From contig JAIRZX010000654.1 in assembly GCA_031267005.1 (NCBI GenBank), positions 1 through 5,227 on the forward strand: a DNA stretch of 5,227 nucleotides, read 5' to 3'. A program made the translations under genes and the position numbers. Positions 1 through 4,254 of the stretch are shown here, one piece after another. How positions within the stretch are numbered: position 1 is the stretch's first letter; each line of letters begins with the position of its first letter. Under the pieces are notes generated by a model, which saw only the letters and a program-made list of their open reading frames with translations, was not told the origin of the DNA and did no database searches. This DNA comes from Deltaproteobacteria bacterium. GTDB taxonomy: Bacteria; Desulfobacterota; Desulfarculia; Adiutricales; Adiutricaceae.

Positions 1-2
1 TC

Positions 3-197
3 TTCGGCTTCGAGTGCGCAGGAGACTGCTCAGGCCACCAGGCCGGATACGACTGGGCCGAATCGGGCGGGGTCGGCGATTCCGACGATTGCGTCGGCAA
101 CTCCCGGTCTTTCGAGGAAGGATGCCGCGCTTGGGTGCAGGAACAGGGGTACGAGCCGGGTCTTGACTCCGAGTTCGATCCCCAAGACGTTCCTTAA
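3..197 (+). CDS. C-terminal part of a cysteine-rich small-domain protein (5' end outside window)
   Basis: The reading frame is open from the left edge (first full codon at base 3) to TAA at 195-197, giving the last 64 residues. Visible features are four cysteines (C5, C9, C30, C41 of the fragment), a CSGHQAGYDWAE block at 9-20, a DDCVGN block at 28-33, and a SFEEGCRAW block at 36-44, then an acidic tail ending DPQDVP. The pattern Cys-x3-Cys-Ser-Gly-His ... Gly-Asn-Ser-x-Ser-Phe-x-x-Gly-Cys resembles a short domain I remember from uncharacterised, often exported, bacterial and phage proteins. That recall has not been checked. The four cysteines could form two disulfides or, with His12, a metal site; both are inference. 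Any signal peptide or partner domain lies outside the window. The other two plus-strand frames lack this pattern, which makes the choice of frame fairly secure. No function can be assigned. Confidence 0.72.
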   Translation, partial: FGFECAGDCSGHQAGYDWAESGGVGDSDDCVGNSRSFEEGCRAWVQEQGYEPGLDSEFDPQDVP

Positions 198-228
198 CCG
201 TCATTTGCGCGTTACTTAACCGTTATTT
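193..228. repeat. Direct repeat, 14 bp at 22-bp spacing, spanning the stop codon
   Basis: CTTAACCGTCATTT (193-206) recurs as CTTAACCGTTATTT (215-228) with one mismatch. The first copy includes the TAA stop of the upstream gene. The second copy runs into the left arm of the inverted repeat that follows. A 22-bp spacing is about two helical turns, so this could be a protein site or simply a partial tandem duplication. Confidence 0.6.
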
Positions 229-276
229 CCAGCCGTTTTCCCTCTGGCGGCCCATTAGTTTTATCGGGCTGGAAAT
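225..276. repeat. Perfect 10-bp inverted repeat after the first gene
   Basis: ATTTCCAGCC (225-234) is exactly complementary to GGCTGGAAAT (267-276), with 32 nt between the arms. It begins 27 nt after the stop codon, so it could form an mRNA 3'-end structure. There is no T-run after the right arm and the loop is long, so it is not a standard intrinsic terminator. Within the loop, CTGG (244-247) could instead pair with CCAG in the left arm, giving a competing fold. Confidence 0.5.
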
Positions 277-542
277 TCTCGCCGCTGACCTTCCCCCGCG
301 TCAGGAACACGTTGCGGGCGCGGGGTCCGCGTTCCTTGTTTGGAAGGCGGGGAGCCGGTTCTGTTTTCCGCTGAAGCCGAGCCTGGCGGGGACGGAGCGG
401 CAACAGGCGTGCCTCCCGGGCGATGATAGCCGTTTGTCGTCCGCGGCGGGAGCCGAGGCGGGGAATGGCCGGGTTTCCGCGACGTAAAGAGAGACGGGAA
501 AAAGGATAGGTTCATTTATCGGCCTTCTAAACCGGGAAGCGT

Positions 543-570
543 GACCTTCATGGCCAGTTCTGCCAAGGTC
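543..570. other. Bulged hairpin in non-coding DNA
   Basis: GACCTT (543-548) pairs with AAGGTC (565-570). After a 3-nt bulge, GGC (552-554) pairs with GCC (562-564) around a 7-nt loop. No T-tract follows and no promoter is evident upstream, so it is neither a clear terminator nor a demonstrable small RNA. A chance origin is possible. Confidence 0.3.
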
Positions 571-693
571 GCCTTGAGACGTTATCAGTTTCCCCGCAGG
601 CGTTGCGGCTGTTGCATAATTTTTCGGTAAAATTTCAAACTTTGGGTTGTCCAGGCTTTGCCGATAAATCCGCCGTATCCCTTCACGGAGACG

Positions 694-808
694 CCTGGCC
701 TGGCCTGACTTGACCTGGCCTGACTTGACCTGGCCTGGCCTGACTTGACCTGGCCTGGCCTGGCCTGGCCTGGCCCATCCCGTCCCGTCCCGTCCCGTCC
801 CGCCCTGC
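694..808. repeat. Pentanucleotide tandem array (CCTGG/CCTGA/CTTGA, then CCCGT)
   Basis: About 23 consecutive 5-bp units are in register. The first 16 (694-773) are CCTGG, CCTGA or CTTGA. Ten of them are CCTGG, and the last five in a row are CCTGG. CCTGA and CTTGA always occur together, giving a higher-order 15-mer CCTGACTTGACCTGG at 704-718, 719-733 and 739-753. The array then changes to CCCAT (774-778), four CCCGT units (779-798), CCCGC and CCTGC. The plus strand is almost all pyrimidine plus G, and A occurs only in the variant units. This looks like slipped-strand expansion with later spread of variants. Because 5 is not a multiple of 3, every frame reads a 5-residue peptide repeat, so the open frames through it are not evidence of coding. 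It ends about 170 bp upstream of the kinase promoter. Confidence 0.92.
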
Positions 809-976
809 CGAGCCCTCCGAGGTTCCTGGCCGCCCCATCCGTGGTGCCCGATCAAGGCTCTCGCGCGTCCCGGAAGCGCGCCCCCGCCCGCCTGGCCGCG
901 CCCCCCCGTTGCCAGGCCGTCCGTTCAGCCCTCCAGCGCCCCTGGCGTCCCCTATCATTCCATCATTCCTTTTAGG

Positions 977-1005
977 TTGACCGGGGCCTGTTTGAAGCAT
1001 AAAAT
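977..1005 (+). promoter_or_regulatory. Probable sigma70 promoter of the hybrid kinase gene
   Basis: TTGACC at 977-982 and TAAAAT at 1000-1005 each match the sigma70 consensus at five of six positions, and the spacer is exactly 17 nt. This is the only AT-rich pocket in a strongly GC-rich stretch, and it points at the kinase gene. Transcription would start near 1012, giving a leader of about 175 nt before the ATG at 1190. The assignment rests on consensus and position only. Confidence 0.6.
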
Positions 1006-1009
1006 GCTT
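995..1009. promoter_or_regulatory. Perfect palindrome over the -10 box, possible operator
   Basis: AAGCAT (995-1000) and ATGCTT (1004-1009) form a perfect 6-bp inverted repeat around AAA. The -10 hexamer lies inside it, so a dimeric regulator bound here would block RNA polymerase. The palindrome does not extend beyond 6 bp per arm, and part of its symmetry comes from the AT-rich -10 itself. The operator role is therefore inference. Confidence 0.4.
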
Positions 1010-1036
1010 AGGTCCGATTCTGTGCCCTTGCGCGCG

Positions 1037-1080
1037 GAAGCCCTGCGGGGAGGGGCCGCTCTCGGGGGCCGCCAGGCTTC
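1037..1080 (+). promoter_or_regulatory. Leader hairpin in the kinase 5' UTR
   Basis: GAAGCC (1037-1042) pairs with GGCTTC (1075-1080). After two mismatches, GCGG (1045-1048) pairs with CCGC (1069-1072). The closed region is very G-rich, and GAG (1050-1052) can pair with CTC (1061-1063). It lies between the predicted transcription start near 1012 and the start codon. It does not match a riboswitch class I know, and no T-run follows it. It may affect mRNA stability or transcription elongation, or may be incidental in GC-rich DNA. Confidence 0.35.
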
Positions 1081-1121
1081 AGCGGGACCTGCCTGCAACT
1101 GACGAAAGATTCTTCCCCGAA

Positions 1122-1143
1122 TCGATCCGAACTCGATCCGAAC
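1122..1143. repeat. Perfect 11-bp tandem duplication in the kinase leader
   Basis: TCGATCCGAAC occurs twice back to back (1122-1132 and 1133-1143) with no mismatch, about 50 bp before the kinase start codon. The period is close to one helical turn. It may be a doubled protein site or a recent slippage event; nothing in the sequence decides between them. Confidence 0.7.
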
Positions 1144-1189
1144 CACTCTTGACCACCGGCTCCTGCGGGCCCGTTTGGAATGCGATGCC

Positions 1190-3622
1190 ATGGTAAGCGA
1201 AGACGGAAAGCCCGACGACGGCGGCCCCCCCAAGGGCGGCGCCACGGGAGGCCGCCAGGGCAAGGGCCCGGAAGGAGCCGTCCCAGAGGGCGCGGGCCCC
1301 GGAGGCCCCCCCAAGCCCCAAGCCGGGGAGGACGCGGTTAAGCTCCTCTTCGAGTACCTGCGGGACGTCATCTACAACCCGCAGAAGGCGAAGCTCGACC
1401 CCAACAGCCTCGCCGGCACCGAGCGCAACCTCGGGCTGGGCATAATGTTCCTGGCAGAGTGCGTGAGCGAGACGCGCGCCTTCGCGACCGCGCTCTCCAA
1501 GGGGGACCTGGGCGCCCCCATGCCGAGCGCGGGGAACGAGATAGCGGCGCCATTGAAGACGCTGTACTCGTCCATGAAGCACCTGACCTGGCAGGCCCAG
1601 CAGATAGCCGCGGGCGACTACTCCCAGCACGTGGACTTCATGGGGGAGTTCGCGGACAGCTTCAACTCGATGATAAGGCAGCTCAACCAGCGCAACCGCG
1701 AGCTGGTGATGTCGAAGGTGACGGCCGAGGCGGCCTCCCGGGCGAAGAGCACCTTCCTGGCCACCGTGAGCCACGAGATGAGGACGCCCTTGAACGCCAT
1801 CCTGGGGCTTTCGGCCTTGGAGCTCCAGCGCGAGAACCTGCCCACGCTCTCGAAGCTCAACCTGGAGAAGATCTGGAACGCGGGCTCGTCCCTGCTCCGA
1901 ATCGTAAACGACATCCTGGACATAGCGAGGGCCGAGGCCGGGAACTTCGAGATAGTCCCCGTCGACTACAGCGTCGTGGATCTGGTAAACGACGTGGTCC
2001 AGATTAACATCGTGCGCGCCGGGACCAAGCCCATAAGCTTCGAGCTCATCGTGGACGAGACCGTGCCCACGCGGCTTTCGGGCGACAGCCTGAGGGTCAA
2101 GCAGATACTGAACAACATCCTCTCCAACGCCTTCAAGTACACCGAGCGGGGCAAGGTCCGCTTCACGATAGCCTGGACGCCCACCGGCGGCGGCGCCGGG
2201 GCGGACATGATCTTCACAGTAGCCGATACCGGCATCGGCATCAAGTCCGAAGACATGGGGAGGCTCTTCACCGAGCACAGCCAGATAAACTCCGAGGCGA
2301 ACCGCTACGTGGAGGGCACCGGGCTGGGCCTCTCCATAACGAAGTACCTTATCGATCTCATGGGCGGCTCCATCGCCGTCGAGAGCGAGTTCGGGGTGGG
2401 CTCCGAGTTCAAGGCCGTGCTGCCCCAGCGGATCGTCCACGGGGCGCCCATAGGGCGCAAGGCGGCGGAGGATCTGGCGAGCTTCAGGACCATGGTCAAG
2501 GGCATGAGCATCGAGGGCAACCTCGTGCGCTCGCGGATGCCGTACGGCCACGTGCTCCTGGTGGACGACGTGCCCACCAACCTCGACGTGGCAGAGGGGC
2601 TCCTGTCCCCTTACGGGCTGAAGGTCTCCACGGCCACCAGCGGCAGGGAGGCGGTCGACCTGGTGGGGGCCGTCAAGGACGACTCGCCCCCCTCCGAGCG
2701 CTACGACCTTATACTCATGGACCACATGATGCCGGGCATGGACGGGGTGGAGGCCGTGAGGAACATACGGTCCCTATCCACCGATTACGCCCGGAAGGTC
2801 CCGGTCATAGCCTTCACTGCCAGCGCCGCGCCGGGCACGGACCGCATGTTCATCGAAAACGGCTTCAACTCCTTCATAGCCAAGCCCATAGACATACTGC
2901 AGCTGGACGCGGCCCTGAACCGCTGGGTGCGACGCGACGCCCCGGCCGGGGCCGAGGACGACAGGGAGCCCCAGGACGGGCCGGCGCCGGACCCGGGCGG
3001 GGGCTCCCCGGCCGGCCCGGGCGCTTCGGACCTTTCGCTGTCGGAGCTGAACATCGACGGCCTGGACATCGAGACCGGCATCGGGCGCTACGGCAAGGAG
3101 GAGAAGTACATAAAGGTCTTGAAGTCCTACATCCACCACACCCCGAAGCTCCTGGAGACGCTCAAGGCCTCCGCCAGGTCGTCTTTGAGCGACTACGCCA
3201 TCTCCGTGCACGGGCTGAAGGGTTCCAGCTACGGCATCTCCGCCAACGCCGTGGGTGACGTGGCCGCCCGCCTGGAGGCCATGGCCAAGGAGGGGAAGAC
3301 CGAGAGCTTCGCGGACAGCCACCTGCTCCTTATGGAAAAGGCGGACAAGCTCATCAGGGACATCTCCTCAGCCGTAAACCGCGTGGAGTCCAGCCGCCGC
3401 GCCGGGGTCAAGGAGAAGCGGCTCGAGCCCGACAGGGAGACTCTAGCGAAGCTCCTGGACGCCGCGAGGCGCGGCAAGACCTCCACCATGGAGGAGCTGA
3501 CGCTGAAGCTCGAGGAGTACGACTACGACCGCCAGGGGGAACTCGTTGGCTTCGTGCGTTCCAAGCTCGAGGACTTCGACTACCAGCTCATCGTCGAGAA
3601 GCTCTCCTCCCTGCTGGAGTGA
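1190..3622 (+). CDS. Cytoplasmic hybrid sensor histidine kinase (HAMP-like, HisKA, HATPase, receiver, Hpt)
   Basis: The 810-residue protein should autophosphorylate from ATP and pass phosphate His to Asp to His within one chain, then to a separate response regulator. Residues 1-46 are a Gly/Pro-rich tail. Residues 47-125 form a helical segment (LLFEYLRDVIYNP at 52-64) typical of a family of soluble anaerobe kinases. Residues 125-170 are HAMP-like, with GDYSQHVDFMGEF and no membrane segment. HisKA has H195 in SHEMRTP. The HATPase domain (about 300-415) has N313, DTGIGI at 346-351, LF at 359-360 and GTGLGL at 376-381. The receiver (about 453-580) has D459, D460, phospho-acceptor D511, T543 and K565. 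A Pro/Gly/Ala linker (583-612) precedes an Hpt domain with H674 in HGLKGSS. A charged helical tail follows (745-810). All key residues are present, so the kinase is probably active. ATG 1190 is preferred because GGAA lies 9 nt upstream; an in-frame TTG at 1175 would add five residues. Its signal is unknown, it has no cognate regulator nearby, and it is apparently monocistronic. Confidence 0.95.
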   Translation: MVSEDGKPDDGGPPKGGATGGRQGKGPEGAVPEGAGPGGPPKPQAGEDAVKLLFEYLRDVIYNPQKAKLDPNSLAGTERNLGLGIMFLAECVSETRAFATALSKGDLGAPMPSAGNEIAAPLKTLYSSMKHLTWQAQQIAAGDYSQHVDFMGEFADSFNSMIRQLNQRNRELVMSKVTAEAASRAKSTFLATVSHEMRTPLNAILGLSALELQRENLPTLSKLNLEKIWNAGSSLLRIVNDILDIARAEAGNFEIVPVDYSVVDLVNDVVQINIVRAGTKPISFELIVDETVPTRLSGDSLRVKQILNNILSNAFKYTERGKVRFTIAWTPTGGGAGADMIFTVADTGIGIKSEDMGRLFTEHSQINSEANRYVEGTGLGLSITKYLIDLMGGSIAVESEFGVGSEFKAVLPQRIVHGAPIGRKAAEDLASFRTMVKGMSIEGNLVRSRMPYGHVLLVDDVPTNLDVAEGLLSPYGLKVSTATSGREAVDLVGAVKDDSPPSERYDLILMDHMMPGMDGVEAVRNIRSLSTDYARKVPVIAFTASAAPGTDRMFIENGFNSFIAKPIDILQLDAALNRWVRRDAPAGAEDDREPQDGPAPDPGGGSPAGPGASDLSLSELNIDGLDIETGIGRYGKEEKYIKVLKSYIHHTPKLLETLKASARSSLSDYAISVHGLKGSSYGISANAVGDVAARLEAMAKEGKTESFADSHLLLMEKADKLIRDISSAVNRVESSRRAGVKEKRLEPDRETLAKLLDAARRGKTSTMEELTLKLEEYDYDRQGELVGFVRSKLEDFDYQLIVEKLSSLLE

Positions 3623-3657
3623 GGCTCGGGGCGGCCCGGCTCGGGGCGGCCCGGCTC
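3623..3657. repeat. 15-bp tandem repeat directly after the kinase stop codon
   Basis: GGCTCGGGGCGGCCC occurs at 3623-3637 and 3638-3652, followed by a further GGCTC. The first copy begins on the base after TGA. The unit can form a small hairpin (CCCG, loop GCT, CGGG at 3635-3645), but no T-run follows, so it is not a recognisable intrinsic terminator. Confidence 0.8.
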
Positions 3658-3886
3658 AAGACCGAAGCCCTCTGCGGTTCCGGTTTGCCGGTTACGGCCT
3701 TCCCGCTATGCCTTTCCGGCCGTCACCCCTTGCCCTTTCCAGGCTTGCCGCCTCGCCGTTCCCCCAATCCCGGCTTGACGTTTCGGCCCCCCCGGCTTCG
3801 CGGGGCCTGCGGAGACGCGGTTTTCGCAGCTTAGGGCGTCTTTGCGCCGCGACGGATGGCTATGCGTTCGCTTGGGGAGCGGGATC

Positions 3887-3906
3887 AAGCCGCCCCGGGA
3901 CGGCTT
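3887..3906. repeat. 20-bp near-perfect palindrome
   Basis: AAGCCGCCCCGGGACGGCTT is self-complementary except at one pair (C3893 with A3900). As RNA it would form a 6-bp stem AAGCCG/CGGCTT with an 8-nt loop; as DNA it could be a dimer site. It lies 265 bp after the kinase stop and 349 bp before the next gene. No T-tract follows, so a terminator role is weak. Confidence 0.5.
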
Positions 3907-4093
3907 CTGGCAGTTTCCGGCGGCTATGGCTTTTCTGGCGTTAAGCTGTTAATCTTACTGGCCGGCCGCGAGTTCCGGCAGATTTCCGATTGAGAGGTTC
4001 CAGCGCCGCAAACCTTTTGGCCTTGCGGTTCGCGGGCCACGCGGTTGCCGTGCCCCGCGCCTTCGCCTCCCCGAGCTTGTCGAGCCTTGCGGG

Positions 4094-4230
4094 TTCCGGG
4101 TTTCCGGGGTTCCCTTTTTCCGCGGGTTTCCGGACTTTGGAAGATTTCGGGGTCCTGTAAGGGTTCGGGGCGCCCGGGGTTTTTTCCAGGATTTTCGGGC
4201 CCCCTGGTTTCCGGACCTCAGGGTTTCCGG
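4094..4230. repeat. Dispersed GGTTTCCGG motif cluster
   Basis: GGTTTCCGG occurs four times in one orientation, at 4099-4107, 4125-4133, 4206-4214 and 4222-4230, and GGTTCCGG occurs at 4092-4099. The core TTCCGG appears nine times between 3678 and 4230 (3678, 3714, 3915, 3973, 4094, 4102, 4128, 4209, 4225). Spacing is irregular, so this is not a tandem array. It may be a decayed repeat or a product of local mutation bias. Confidence 0.5.
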
Positions 4231-4241
4231 GCCCCTGCCTC

Positions 4242-4246
4242 AAGGA
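4242..4246 (+). promoter_or_regulatory. Ribosome binding site AAGGA
   Basis: AAGGA ends 8 nt before ATG 4255, which is ideal Shine-Dalgarno spacing. It is the best ribosome binding site in the window and fixes the start of the downstream gene. Confidence 0.75.
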
Positions 4247-4254
4247 CGGGCTGC

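Larger units (their letters stand above)
198..976. other. Long non-coding region upstream of the kinase promoter
   Basis: No credible gene is seen between the end of the cysteine-rich gene and the kinase promoter. The open frames here, mostly on the minus strand, lack a plausible ribosome binding site. Their protein sequence is a run of Arg, Pro, Gly and Ala, and the pentamer array is read as the same RPGQ-type repeat in more than one frame. That is what a 5-bp repeat without stop codons gives by chance. The stretch holds the 10-bp inverted repeat, a bulged hairpin, an AT-rich patch near 612-645 without a convincing promoter, the pentamer array, and C-rich sequence at 880-910 including a run of seven C. 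Outside these I see nothing I can interpret. Confidence 0.65.
3658..4254. other. Long non-coding gap with strong T-over-A skew
   Basis: No gene is supported here. The open frames on both strands are short or lack ribosome binding sites, and their products are rich in Pro, Arg, Lys and Gly without domain-like pattern. The plus strand is very poor in A: bases 4081-4140 contain 2 A and 20 T by hand count. It contains nine TTCCGG words, a GC-rich hairpin (GGCCCC 3785-3790 with GGGGCC 3802-3807), a weak stem CTGCG/CGCAG (3807-3811 and 3825-3829), a near-perfect palindrome at 3887-3906, and GGCCGGCC at 3960-3967. I cannot identify a clear promoter for the downstream gene. The somewhat AT-rich patch at 3936-3958 is the only candidate site and does not match consensus well. 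Confidence 0.6.

Noticed and set aside
710..750. Three TTGACC words in the pentamer array as -35 boxes
   Set aside because: They are by-products of the CTTGA-CCTGG junction in the repeat, and no -10-like sequence lies 16-18 bp downstream of any of them.
694..808. The array as a CRISPR locus
   Set aside because: The units are 5 bp and contiguous; there are no unique spacers of 25-40 bp and no cas genes nearby.
862..880. CGCGC/GCGCG inverted repeat with a 9-nt loop
   Set aside because: Short arms made only of C and G are expected often in this composition and no functional context supports it.
301..1000. Minus-strand open frames through the pentamer array encoding RPGQ-type repeats
   Set aside because: Two frames give the same repeat because the unit is 5 bp long and lacks stops. 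The remaining sequence has no ribosome binding site or domain-like pattern.
1079..2725. A 548-codon open frame on the minus strand opposite the kinase
   Set aside because: It is antisense to a gene with complete domain motifs. Its product is a compositionally odd mix of Gly, Val, His, Arg and Leu without domain pattern, as expected opposite GC-rich codons.
3785..3829. Two GC-rich stem-loops (GGCCCC/GGGGCC and CTGCG/CGCAG) as a kinase terminator
   Set aside because: They lie more than 160 bp after the stop, and no T-run follows the second stem; only TTTT inside its loop is seen. Chance pairing is likely at this GC content.
3546..3944. A plus-strand open frame overlapping the kinase end and running into the gap
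   Set aside because: It is out of frame with the kinase, starts inside it, and is rich in Ser, Arg and Pro from the GC-rich repeats; no ribosome binding site or domain is visible.
3941..4243. A 100-codon minus-strand open frame in the second gap
   Set aside because: Its Pro, Lys, Arg and Gly-rich product follows from the T-rich, A-poor plus strand; no good start signal and no recognisable protein pattern.
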